From Thalassia testudinum (lineage: Eukaryota > Streptophyta > Magnoliopsida > Alismatales > Hydrocharitaceae): DNA of 64,000 nt. The stretch is taken from contig JAZHRO010000073.1 of the NCBI GenBank assembly GCA_037157565.1, positions 90,064,001-90,128,000 of the forward strand, read 5' to 3'. A program made the position numbers and the translations under genes. How positions within the stretch are numbered: the stretch's first letter is position 1; every line of letters starts with the position of its first letter. Shown here in pieces: positions 31,817 to 42,830 of this stretch. The notes below the pieces were generated by a model, which ran no database searches, had not been told where the DNA came from, and worked only from the letters and a program-made list of their open reading frames with translations.

Positions 31817-33567
31817 TGATGTAGACACATTTATTTTGGTTAAAATGCCTAATCATGCATGTTCCTAGGCATAGATTTGCATTTCATGTTATAAAAATTG
31901 CATAGCATGCATCATTATGCATTAAGAGTAGTTGAATATAATTTAGGTTAAGTGCATCCTTTTTATGGTCAGAAGAGAAGAGGAATTATTTCAGGGCCTT
32001 AGATGGATGATCGGACCATACAAATCTGATCAGGACGACGATTGAAGGCTAACACCTCTGAAATTGTTTAGATCGGAATCCCATAGCATCATATGAAGTC
32101 CAAGGAAGATTAATGGCCAGGAGGGCAATGCGACATCCTTACGGGCTTCAGATGAAAAATTCAACCATACAGATGGATCCGGAGCGACGATCGCAGTCTA
32201 GAAACGTAGAAATCAACTCGATCCAAGCATCGTGGCACCCTCTGCAATAGAAAGAACAATGGATGGCCTAGATGGAGCCACATGGCACCATCCAGGGCAC
32301 CCAACACCGGCCAACAATCCCAGCACTGCCTCGTCATCATCACTGATCTCGCACCGCAACCGTTGGATCAAGATCGAATGGCTGAGGTTTCATCTCCACC
32401 GCGTGCGTTAAGACATTCGCACGACGACCTGGACGTCTTGGCACGTTGGTTGGAGAGAGGCACTCATAAAGGAGGGGCACAGGTTCAAATCGCCGCAGTC
32501 CCCCCAATTCTCAATTTAGTCAGTGCCCAATGTAGCCAGTGCATGCGCATGCATGCAGCAGCAGTGCACAGTGCAACACCCGCATGTAGAGGTAGCACAA
32601 CACCTGCGCACATAGCACAGTGCTAGCATACGAGCGTGCACGTGCGACAAGGAGCATGCGATGTGTGCGCCAGTGGAGCATGTGCTAATGGAGGATAGGT
32701 ACGGATCTTTAGCAATGCGGGCCTTTAGTGATGCTTGTAGTTGTCACTACTGGTCTGCGCATGCTAGCAAGAGGAATTGAAGGTCGAATCTTCAGCGACA
32801 GCTGCAGAGATTTGTAGCGACGTTTACGGATGTCAGTAATGACCCAGATATGAATTTGTTCTTCCTCCACTATGGTAGGACCTACCCACCACCATTCCAA
32901 ACCATCTCTTTCTTTCTTCCTCTCACCACCTCCAAGGCTCTAGAGAGAGCTTGTCCCAAGCCCGTGATGCTCCTCTAGAGTAGAAAATCAAATAGTTTTC
33001 CCTCCCCTCATCCCCATTCGTGGAGCATCCTGTGGCCGTCCTCTCACCGCCCTTTGGGAAGAAGAGCCTCGTCGGACGCCATCCTGCCCTGCCCTCCGTC
33101 TTCGTCCCCGTTCATCCCGCTCCTCACCACCTTCCTCCAGGCGACATTGGAGGGAGTCATCCTCCGAGCAACCATCAAGGGGGATTTCTCTCACCTCATT
33201 CTATCTTTCTACGCTTTCGTAGTGTAGATTTTTCGCTTTCATAGTGTAACAAACAACTCTTTATGAATAGATGATTGTTTCTCTCTCTCTTTCTCCCCCC
33301 CTTTCTTATTTTTGCAAGTAGATAAAGTTTTCATCAACCGAATATATTGCTTGATAAAAATACAAAAGAAATTAGAAGTACAAAAATGAAAAAAAGAAAT
33401 AAAAGAGAAACACAAATTTTATAAAACAAAACGTTCGCCTCCCCGTACCCGACCCAGGACTCACTTTCCAAGTTTTGATTATAAATTTTATCTGATCGAC
33501 GCAATTTGCAAACTACGACGTCGGGTCCTCCAAACCCCAATTTTCAAAATGCGAAATGCGACCATCA
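31817..33567 (+). repeat. Solo LTR of element B type
   Basis: It starts TGATGTAGACACAT and ends GCGACCATCA, flanked by GCCAT (31812-31816) and ACCAT (33568-33572). Removal restores GIEPSYCNHRIFMEDG in the linker. It is homologous to the element B LTRs throughout, including the GTTGGATC palindrome (32357-32386) and tRNA-like boxes (B box GTTCAAATC at about 32482-32492). The TATA position reads CTATGGTAGG (32870-32879), so the box is lost. Confidence 0.92.
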
Positions 33568-33572
33568 ACCAT

Positions 33573-34330
33573 CTTACTGTAATCACCGTATTTTTATGGA
33601 AGATGGATCCCACCCTTCTCGCAAAATGCAAAGGAAATTAAACTTGAATATGCAAGAAGTGGTCAAAAAGGAGATAATCAACTGGCTTGATGCTGGAATT
33701 ATTTACCTGATCTCGGATAGTCCGTTGGTTAGCCCCATTCAAATTGTACCCAAAATGGTGGGAATAACTGTTACGACTAACGAGAAAGGGGAATCCTTTA
33801 CTACCTGTTCAGCTTTTGCTTGGAGAGTTTGTATTGACTATAGGAAGCTAAACATAGCCACCAAAAAGGATCATTTCCTCTTGCCATTCATTGATCAAAT
33901 CCTAGAAAGGTTAGTTGGGCAAAAGTACTTTTGCTTCCTAGATGGTTATTCGGGATATAACCAAGTCCCTATCATCTCGAAGACCAAGAAAAGATAATTT
34001 TCACATGTCCCACAGAACCTTTGCATTCCATAGAATGTCGTTCGTGCTTCGCAATGCACCCGCAACTTTTCAAAGGTGCTTGTTGCCCATCTTTTCGAAC
34101 ATGGTGGGAGATTGTCTTGAGGTGTTCATGGATGATTTCTCCATTTTCAGAGATTCCTTTGAGTCATTCCTAGCTAACTTGGAATTGATCCTCTAGAGAT
34201 GCATCAAGACACGGCTGGTCCTTAGCTGGGTGAAGAGCCACTTAATGACCCGAGATGGCATTATCTTCGGTCATGTGGTTTCTAATCGGGGTATTGAAGT
34301 TGATAAGGCTAAGGTGGATGCTATCTCTAG
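33573..34330 (+). pseudogene. Reverse transcriptase domain of element 2 (one frameshift)
   Basis: Visible are the primer-grip approach VVKKEIINWLDAGIIYLI, VCIDYRKLNIATKKDHF, then FCFLDGYSGYNQV with the first catalytic Asp and, after a frame change near 33985, VEVFMDD-type residues (EVFMDDFSIF) at about 34120-34150. The FVLRNAPATFQRC block lies between. Thumb residues run through GHVVSNRGIEVDKAKVDA to 34330. A TAG at 34195 breaks the second frame. Confidence 0.92.
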
Positions 34331-34885
34331 ACTCCCTCCACCCACATCCACAAAATAGATCTGCTCTTTCCTTGGGCATGTAGGTTTCTATAGAAGATTC
34401 ATCAAGGACTTTTCTATGGTTGCTCGACCCTTGAGTAAACTTTTGGCCAAAGACATGCCATTAGAGTTTGATGAATCATGTCATAAGGCATTTGATTTAT
34501 TAAAAATGGCAATCAAGCCCCGGCTTATTTGTTGGATTCTGTTACTTCAAGAATTTGATCTTGAAATTAGGGACAAAGTCGGGGCACAAAATGTAGTGGT
34601 AGATCACCTATCGAGAATCCTAGTTGATTCTCCTCATCCAAATATCCCTATCTCTAAAACTTTTCTGGATGAGATGGTCCTTACAGTCTCGGGTACCCGA
34701 AGCCCCTAGTTTATAGATATTGTCAATTATTTGGCCGTTGGTCAAATCCGCTAGGATTGAACCAAACAACAATGGGACAGACTTATGTCCGAGGCCAAAT
34801 ATTATTTTTGGGACCATCCTGAGCTTTATCGTATCAGCGTCGACCAGATTATTCGCCGATGCATCCCGGAAAATGAGTTCAATAG
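34331..34885 (+). pseudogene. RNase H domain of element 2 with its catalytic core deleted, and start of integrase
   Basis: Coding runs through [20 protein letters not shown] to FDLLKMAI and then joins directly, in frame, to [18 protein letters not shown] and VVVDHLSRI. Compared with element 1, roughly 130 residues are missing, including the CDASD and TDHSALRHLL motifs, so no active RNase H could be made. From about 34800 the HHCC approach of integrase begins (QIIRRCIPENEF), where LINE1 inserted at 34886. Confidence 0.85.
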
Positions 34886-35040
34886 TTTTTTTTTTTTGAA
34901 ACTGCGAGGAAAGCTATCATGATACGATAGCAATCCGGAGGGCATTTTATTTCATACTAAAAAAATAATGGAGAACTACACATTGGATCCCCATCTATAT
35001 ATGAGGGATCGACACTCATTTACAATTTGCTCACAACAAA

Positions 35041-38000
35041 TTAGTCTCTCCTAAAATAACTTCTCGTTTCTCGCCCTCCAAACACACCAGAAGGTTGCAA
35101 CCATACACATATATGGCCTTCCAAGTGTTGCAAACCTCTGCCATAGAGACTCCCATGTTGGTAGAGGTTCCTGGCATATTTTTCTCCATAACATATCAAT
35201 GACCATACTTGAGGAAAATATGTGGGATAAAATGTCGGTGTGCAACCCACATAGATAGCAATCATTTAATGTTGTCCCCATTCTTTTGTGTCTAAATCTC
35301 CAATGATCAGGCCTTCCCTCCTGTACAACCATAAAAAAATTTGCACTTTCAGTGGGATCTTCAACAACCATGTCTTCTTGTCAACCAGGTCACTTTCCAT
35401 ATTCCTATTAGATCTGATGATTCATTCATATGCCTGCTAGGCTGTGTATCTCCCATTCCAGCTGTATGTGTCTTCCATGCCCTACCTTGGACAGAACTCC
35501 TGCAAATCAGAGATCAGGCTTTGTCTTTCCTCCCACTGCCGAGTGCCCTCTCTGCTGATTTCAGGCCCGTCAAACCTCCAGCAGTCACCAAATTCTGACC
35601 ATAAGCTACTGACAGGGGCATCTTTATCTACAGCAGCTGAATATGCTCTTGGATAGGAATCTTTTAGAATACCCAACGGTGACCAATGTTCATTCCATCA
35701 ACTAAAATCATGGCCATCTCCAACTTGGGCTGCATCAACTGCAAGTTACTTTTAATAGCTAGGATGACCGATCTCCAAAAAGGGGATGGTTTGGTTGGAA
35801 ATAACCTCTTCAGCATACTGTTTGAGCCACCATAACAGTCTTTAATAAGTTTTATCCATAGTTCTTCCTTGCCCTCAAAAATCTTGATCGCCCATTTAAT
35901 AAGAAGGGCCTCATTAAATTCTTTAAGAGCCCTGATCCCCAATCCACCCGCTTCCTTTGGCTGGCAAATTTGATCCCACTTCATAGGCTGCATGAACCTC
36001 CCCTCATGTCTAGCCCCTTTCCAAAAGAATTTCTTGCGCATTACATCTACACGTTTCCAAATAGATTTCGGGGCTTTAAAGATAGAGAAGTAGGACATCG
36101 GGATAGAGGTAATCACTGAATTTAGAAGGGTCAGTATCCCACCTTTTGACAAAAATTTACTGATCCATCCTTCCAACTTGATAGAAATCTTGTCAAAAAG
36201 AACATTCCAATCACTCTTTAGTTTCGAGCATCGCAGTGGCTGCCCCAAGTATTTAAGTGGCAGCTTAGAGCGAGGCGTTCCCAACATAGCTGATAGTGTG
36301 CCTTTCTCCTGTTCATTCAGGCCAAAGCATATCAAGGTAGATTTCTCCCTATTTAGTTTCAGACCTGAAATGCCTCCAAAAATCTTCACCATGTGTCTTA
36401 GAGCATGAGCTGCAGCAGTTGACCCCTCCACAAAGAAAACCATGTCGTCTACGTATTATAAAATAAGGGCCATAGTCCTATTGGAAAGTGAATAACCTCT
36501 TATAACACCAGCCACTGTCAATTTACATGCATATCTTGTAAGCCCATCAACTGCAAGGTTAAAAATCAAAGGGGCTAATGGGCATCCTTGTCTAACCCTA
36601 CATTGGGGTTGAATCCAAGTTCCACATGGTTTCCCATTGATCAGTGGGGAGAAGGAAGTAGTTGTAATACACCGCTTCATCCACTGGATCCAAATGGGAG
36701 GGAAACCTCTTCTTTTGAATACTTCCCAGATGTAAGGCCATGAGACTGAATCATAGGCCTTTTGGAAATCCACTTTCCACATAAATGCTTTGCCTTTCCT
36801 TCTATGCCACCCACACACCATTTCTTGGGCCATAATGAACGATTCTTGAAGGGATCTATTGGGTAGAAAGGCAGATTGTGCAGGATGGATCAAGCTTTAT
36901 GGAACAGTCCTCAATCTATTAGCTAGTATCTTACTCACCACTAAGTAAATGGAATTTGATAAAGCAATCAGTCTAAAATCTCTCTGTCCCCTGTGTCTTT
37001 GGCAATATAAAGAGAAAGGATTTATTGATCTTGTCAAAACCTGCATTGCCCCTCTCAAACTCTCTTATAACGTCCATCACTTCATTACCAATCACACTCC
37101 ACATTTCTTTATAGAAGAAAACTTGAGTACCATCCGGTCCGGGGGAGCCCTCATTGTTTAAATCTTTTATGGCATCTATAGTTTCCTTTTCAGTGATAGT
37201 AGCCGTCAGCTTGGAAGCCTGATCATGTGAAACTCTAGGCGCATCACTCACAACAGTTCTCCAGCCACCTCTCTTTGCTGCCCGTGATGAATCCCTGTAA
37301 TACCTGATAGCCTCTACTCTAAGTTCTTGCATAGATGACAGTCTTTGCCCATCTTTGAGATTGGAAGAAATAAAGCTTACTCATCTACGAGAGTTGGCTG
37401 TTAGGTGAAAGAATTTTGTGTTGGCATCTCCCTCCTTGAGCCATAGTTATCTAGACCTCTCCCTCCAGTCCATCCCCTGCTTGAGATCCTCCTCCATTGC
37501 CACACCCTGCCACATTATTCTAGTTGCAAGATCCTCGTCAGATAATGGCCCTGTTGCTTCCTTAGAATCCCCGATCTGGATTTTATTCAGAGCCTCTACA
37601 CGCCTCTGCTACCTTAGTGCAACCACTGTAGCTTCATACTCTTTCAAGGCTATGCGTAGAGCATCCAGCTTGGAAGCAAGCCTGATAGTAGCTGAGCCCT
37701 CCATCTATTTGGTTTTCCAACACGAGCCAACCATCTCGCGAAAACCAGGCTCTCTCAGCCATGATCTTCTAAACTTGAAGTAGGAACCTGTTTGGACCTC
37801 TTCCCCACTATCCCAGACCAAGGGAGTATGGTCTGAGAAGAGGCAATCCAATCCAGCAACATTAGAGAGCTAAAATCTATCAAGGATAGTAGCATTCCCA
37901 AGGAATCTGTCAAGCTTCGACATAAGGCCATTGCCATTACGCCAAGTAAATTCAGCTCTTGAGGATGGATATTCACTCAAACCAAGAGACTGGACTACCA

Positions 38001-38495
38001 GCTGAAACCCAATAGAAGTACTGTCCATGACACCATTCGGCCTACCAGTCCCTGTCAGTACACAGTTGAAGTCCCCTCCTACTAGCCAGGCTTCCCCTTG
38101 CACGATTCTGCAACTACAGCCCAATCATCCCAAAGTTCCTATCTCATAGAGGCAACACATGGGCCATACACACCAGTAATACAGATATCATCTTGCCCCT
38201 GATGTCTTTGGAATTTGTAGGTCACTAGGTGGCAAGCTTTGTGTACTTCCAGCAGGTGTAACCAAGCCCTTCTCCACCAAATAACAATGCCCCCAGACCT
38301 GCCATGTGCATTAAGCATCACACACTCATTCGCCCCCGTAGCCTTCATAACATTCCATGCTCTATCAGATTCATTCTCAATGTGGGTCTCTTGTATGATC
38401 ACACAATCGATCTCCTACTCTCTCAAGTATCTCATCAGAGAAGCCCTCCGGCTCTTGTCGCGCAACCCATGCACATTCCATGTAAGGACTCTCAT
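35041..38495 (-). pseudogene. LINE1 ORF2: endonuclease, reverse transcriptase and zf-RVT
   Basis: ORF2 begins at ATG 38495 with MRVLTWNVHGLRDKSRR, the start of an APE-type endonuclease. IIQETHIENESDRAW, GVYGPC and GDFNCVL follow to about 37900, then [17 protein letters not shown]. The RT region shows GSPGPDGTQVFFYKEMW near 37150, AFLPNRSLQESF, KVDFQKAYDSVSW near 36770 and QGCPLAPLIFN. The catalytic YVDD is at about 36445-36456, preceded by a stop. The C-terminal domain at 35371-35051 has the CYLCG..H and WCVWRARNEKLF signature of zf-RVT proteins. It would nick and reverse transcribe by target priming if intact. Confidence 0.92.
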
Positions 38496-39957
38496 CTTCC
38501 TTCTTGAGACCCCTCCCTCTTTTGGTTTTGGCTCTCACTAACCTGCAAAATCGCAGCTACTGTGTTTTCATCCAGTAGCAGGTTAGATTTCAGCCTCCTC
38601 TGTCTGAGCCTGTAGGGTGATCTACCCACGCCAACCTTGGTAATAGATCCAGTATCGAATTTTAAGCTTACCACATCTTTTAAATTCAACTGGGTCCTCA
38701 AGGAATTAATCGAGATCTCTTTCAATACTTGTATCTCATTTTTATCAGTCATTGATTATGGATCCCCCGCAGCCTCAACCACGGGCATCACTACCTCATT
38801 CCTGATTGATTCCACCTACTCATCCATCATCTCCCCCATTTCCCCAAGGTGGTGATCCTTACATTTTTTAGTTGCCAGTGCCTCATCAGAGGAAGGCCTG
38901 CACAATACATGTGCATTTGTATCTTCAGTAACCTGCATAACAGACATCTTATCCTACCCCTTCTTCACAGCATTATCGCCCGCAATGAATCTCAAGATCA
39001 GTAACCAAGAGCTACCCCCGCACCTCAAGATTAATCTGTCAGGGACCGAACCTACTTTGAAGACATCCACCATGACACTAAGGACCCGACCATCACCCTC
39101 AATCAAACCAGCATCTGCATCTTCGGCCATTATAGCAGACCTAGAAATAATGGTCGCCTCCACCTCTCTTGATCTCAAATGTAACGGTAGACCTTTAATC
39201 TCTAGTCTCCTCGATCTAGAGCCTAATCTCTGGGGCGGCCTCTCCGACAGAGCTCCATTAAAGGGGGAGACAAATCTCCATATCACCATTAAACCTTCAA
39301 ATGAACTCAACTGAAAGTGCATATGTTCGACATCCATCATCCCCAAGCCAAAAAGCACAATCGTGTGGGGGATAGAAAAGCGATTTTCCAACTGTTGGTC
39401 GATGGGGAAAAAGAACTTACCTGTTTTTGGAGGTTCTCTAAAGATGGGTTGCCGATCATTACCTCATCGATCAGAGCCCCTCTTAGCACCAGTTCTACCA
39501 CTCTTATGTTCTCTGTCATAGGAACTTCAACATCGATTGTATGACACTCGTATGTATGAGGAGGTGGTGGTGATAGTGATTGTGCCCTAAAATTCAAACC
39601 TCCAGAGAGCAAGTTCGTTCGACCCTTCATCTACCTGTCATTTGCCTTACACGAATCATGCTTATGGCCGTGTTCTCCACATGCAAGGCACACAATGGGG
39701 AAGCGACATACCGCTGCCATATGGCCACGATGCCGGCATCGGAAGCAAACAATCTTCTTGTTGCCCCATGACGTCCCCCTTTCTGTCTTCCTCATACTCG
39801 CCTCCCACCTATCATTAGCGATGAAACCTCTCCTTTCCTTCCGCCTCCATGCCCTAGATCTGCATGTAGTCCATCCCTCATCATCACGATTCCTCTGCCC
39901 TATCGCCCCATGATCACCTTCCATCGTCTCCCTCCTTCCCAGCCAAACTCCCCCCAT
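38492..39957 (-). pseudogene. LINE1 ORF1: zinc knuckles followed by a DUF4283-like region
   Basis: An RNA-binding ORF1 of a plant L1. A basic N-terminal region (39957-39750) is followed by two CCHC knuckles at 39747-39649 (CFRCRHRGHMAAVC and CLACGEHGHKHDSC). After a stop comes a region with VLRGALIDEVMIGNPSLENL, the Trp-rich VIWRFVSPFNGAL, a conserved LEIKGLPLHLRSREV strand and ILRCGGSSWLL, typical of DUF4283 proteins of plant LINEs. The order, knuckles before DUF4283, is the reverse of the usual one. A stop and a frame change split the ORF near 39630 and 39390. The end slightly overlaps the ORF2 start. Confidence 0.85.
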
Positions 39958-39993
39958 TGTGATGGTTCATGCTACTGAAAATGAGTTCCATAG

Positions 39994-40499
39994 TATACTT
40001 GAGTTCTGCAATGCATCTGCGTGTGGTGGACATTTTTCTGGCAAAAAGACAATGGCCAAAATTTTGCAATTCGGATTCTATTGGCCGTTGTTATTTAAGG
40101 ATGCCTAGGAATTCTCAAAGTCGTGTGCCTGAAGCTAGACACTCGAGAACATGGCCAAGAGAGACATGATTCTCCTAAACCCAATACTTTCTGTTGAAAT
40201 TTTTGACATTTGGGGCATCGACTTCATTGGACCCTTCCCTCATTCATTTGGACACTAGTATATTCTGATCACTGTAGATTATATGTCCAAATGGATTGAG
40301 GCAATCCCCACCTGGACCAATGATCACAAGGTGGGCATCAATTTTGTGAAGATAGATATTTTCAGTCGGTTTGGGATTCCTTGGGCAATTATCATTGATG
40401 GTGGCGCGCATTTCACTCATGCCCAATTTCAAAATTTACTAGGCAAATATGGGGTAAATCATCGAATTTCCGCACCTTATCACCCACAGATGAACGGAT
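39994..40499 (+). pseudogene. Integrase core of element 2
   Basis: It continues after LINE1 with ACGGHFSGKKTMAKILQFG (HHCC region), then IDFIGPFPHSFG and VDYMSKWIEAIP (first catalytic Asp). GIPWAIIIDGGAHFTHAQF (second Asp) and HRISAPYHPQMNG follow. Stops at about 40108 and 40258 and small frame changes inactivate it. A copia-type LTR splits it just before the catalytic Glu. Confidence 0.9.
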
Positions 40500-40504
40500 A
40501 GGCT

Positions 40505-42230
40505 TGTTGTTTCCCTACTCGGAGGGGGTGAGATCAGCATGACATAAAAAATGTGGAATTTAATGTAAAGTAATCTCACAAAAATCAATCGCACAAAGTA
40601 CACAATTATTTTTAGGTGGAAACCCAAACCGGGTGAAAACCACCACCTAACCCCTCGAGTTAGGATTTTCCGATTAACCAAGTTGATCAAATCCACTAAC
40701 CGAATCACTTAAAAGAGGGTGATTCAAACCAATTACAACCATGCTACTTTATACGAGGTAGCATACCTCAAACCCCTTCTCTTCACGAGAAGGATTTTGT
40801 CTCACGAAGGAGACGGGAATTCGCAAAGCAAATACCCAACCAAATAACAAAGATAAAGAAACAACAATCCTATAGAGCCAACAAAGTAATTTAAACCTAG
40901 CTTCTATAGGAATTAGGAAACTCCCCTTTGCAAGGTGTGCGCCGGATTGATGACGTGGGTGTGTGAGCCACGCGACGGCGCAACGTCGCTCTCGTGAACT
41001 ACGGCGGGAGAGCGGATGCGCGAAGGCTTGATGCTGTCAAGATGTAGAACTTGAGCTTGGAGAGCAAGAGCTTCTTTAGGACACAAAAGAGTTTGAAAGT
41101 GTATTACAAAGTGTTTCTTGTGTATCTAGGTGTATGTTAGTGTGCAAGAGGTTCCTCTCTATTTATAGAGGCCTTAGGAAGCCTTTGGAAGGCTTAGGAA
41201 AGGTTCCATAGCCGTTGGGAGCAAAGCCTAAGAGAATCAAACCGAAATTAGGAACAATGATTACACTGACAAGCTTATCAGACGTCTGATCCTGGCATCA
41301 GACATCTGGAAGATCACTTTAAGACGTCTGGGAACAACATCAGATGTCTGATTTTAGGCGGGTTTCTTCCTAACTTGGATCAGATCTAAACAGGGTTCTA
41401 GTGCAAGTCCATCAGACGACATACAGGACGTCTAGCACTATGTCTGGACGTCTGGAAACCTACTTTTTCGTGGGAATGGATTTCCAAGAGAGTGTAACGG
41501 CTAGAAAATCTCTAAGAAGAGATTTTGGGTCAGCCGAGGCAAACGGTCATTTATCAGACATCTGGAAAGGCCTAAGGACGTCTGATATGGCTCTAACGGT
41601 CATATCCTTGAGTGTTTTCTAAGCCAGCCAACGGTCCACTAATTGGACGTCTGGTAAATTCATCAGACGTCTTCTAAGACGTCTGGACTAAGGTCTGGAC
41701 GTCTAATTTCATCAAACAGTACTACCAAGTCCAGCCTAAATGTTTATCAGACGTTTGAATTAATAGTCAGACATCTTAAAACACATTATCAGACGTTTGA
41801 TCTTGGAATTAGACGTCTAGAAATGCTGTTTGAACCCTATATTGGTTTTCTAAGTTTTCTATAGAAAACGTAAGTGTCCTAGGGTTGTGCTGGTGTTCCT
41901 AGGACTACTGTTAGGGTACTTTGAGGCTCTTTAACATGAATCTAAGTAACAAAAATAAAGAGCAACAAAAGAAACGAAAAATACAAGGAGTACAAGAGAA
42001 GGAAATCTATCCTATTCTTCATCTCCTTCCTTCTTCAATCTATCGCTCCTCGCGAATCTCCTCTGTTTTCCATCAAGCTCCTCCAATCCATCCTGGATGC
42101 GAGCTCGAACTCTGTCTGGTCATGTCTCCATTTGCAATTTGCCTGAAATCTAAAACTCCAAGTGCAAATGTTAAATGACATGTGTTTTGATATCATCAAA
42201 ATAAATGATCATGGTGCTCTAGCACCAACA
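40505..42230 (-). repeat. Solo LTR of a Ty1/copia-type (SIRE-like) element
   Basis: It starts TGTTGTTTCC and ends CACCAACA, with perfect TSD AGGCT (40500-40504 and 42231-42235). Read on the minus strand it begins TGTTGGTGCTAGAGCACC and contains TTTTGATGATATCAAAACAC, and near its end GGTGGTTTTCACCCGG and GTTTCCACCTAAAAATAA. These blocks are common to copia LTRs of the SIRE/Maximus kind; the lineage is an inference. It has a TATA box (CTATAAATAGAG, 41157-41172) and a large cluster of GACGTCTG motifs upstream of it. Confidence 0.85.
41157..41830 (-). promoter_or_regulatory. TATA box and upstream array of CAGACGTCTGG-type motifs
   Basis: On the minus strand the TATA box CTATAAATAG lies near 41170. 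From about 41275 to 41830, upstream of it, there are around twenty copies of CAGACGTCTG or one-base variants (for instance at 41280, 41322, 41433, 41449, 41576, 41644, 41671, 41686). The unit is itself palindromic. Confidence 0.6.
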
Positions 42231-42235
42231 AGGCT

Positions 42236-42830
42236 GAGGTCTCCAATCGAGAGATCAAAAACATTTTGTAGAAAATCGTAAGGCCTGATAGGAAAGATTG
42301 GACCCAAAAGCTAGATGATTCTCTTTGGGCTTACCATACAGTGTACAAAACACCTATTAGTATGTCTCTGTTCCATCTGGTGTTTGGTAAGGCATGTCAC
42401 TTACTCGTAAAGTTAGAACACCAGGCATTTTGGGCCATCAAAAAATGTAATTTAGACCTAGAGTTGGCCAGGAAGACTAAGAAACTCCAACTATTTGAGT
42501 TGGAGGAGCTTAGAAATGATACTTATGAAAATGCAAGAATCAATAAGGCAACGACTAAAGCTCTTCATGACCAAATGATTTCACGAAAGAGCTTTGAACT
42601 GAACCAGAAGGTCAAGCTTTTCGATGCTCGACTGAAGCTCTTCCCTAGCAAGCTTAGGTCTAACTGGAACGACCCATTCATTATTGAGTGATGTTTTCCT
42701 AACGGAGCCGTCAAAATCTCTGACCCATAGACAGGTAACTCCTTTAAGGTCAACAGATGTCTCAAACCCTATGTTAACCATGTGCTCCCTGAACCCATCT
42801 CGGACAAGGTTGCTCTCACCTTGCCCTAAC
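42236..42830 (+). pseudogene. Integrase C-terminal part of element 2
   Basis: It resumes after the copia LTR with the catalytic-Glu segment (AEVSNREIKN) and [19 protein letters not shown], then a clean frame 42341-42691 with [37 protein letters not shown] and [12 protein letters not shown]. The end, through stops, reads VFPNGAVKI and VNRCLKPYVNH, the conserved tail of Athila pol. No chromodomain is seen, which agrees with a non-chromovirus lineage. Confidence 0.88.

Larger units (their letters stand above)
34886..39976 (-). mobile_element. LINE1: L1-type non-LTR retrotransposon, near full length
   Basis: A 5.1 kb insertion. It has a poly-A tail (plus-strand T run at 34886-34897) and a 17-base TSD with one mismatch (GAAAATGAGTTCAATAG before, GAAAATGAGTTCCATAG at 39977-39993). 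Two minus-strand ORFs in L1 order are present, ORF1 with zinc knuckles and ORF2 with endonuclease, RT and zf-RVT. Multiple stops and frame changes show that it is inactive. Confidence 0.94.
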
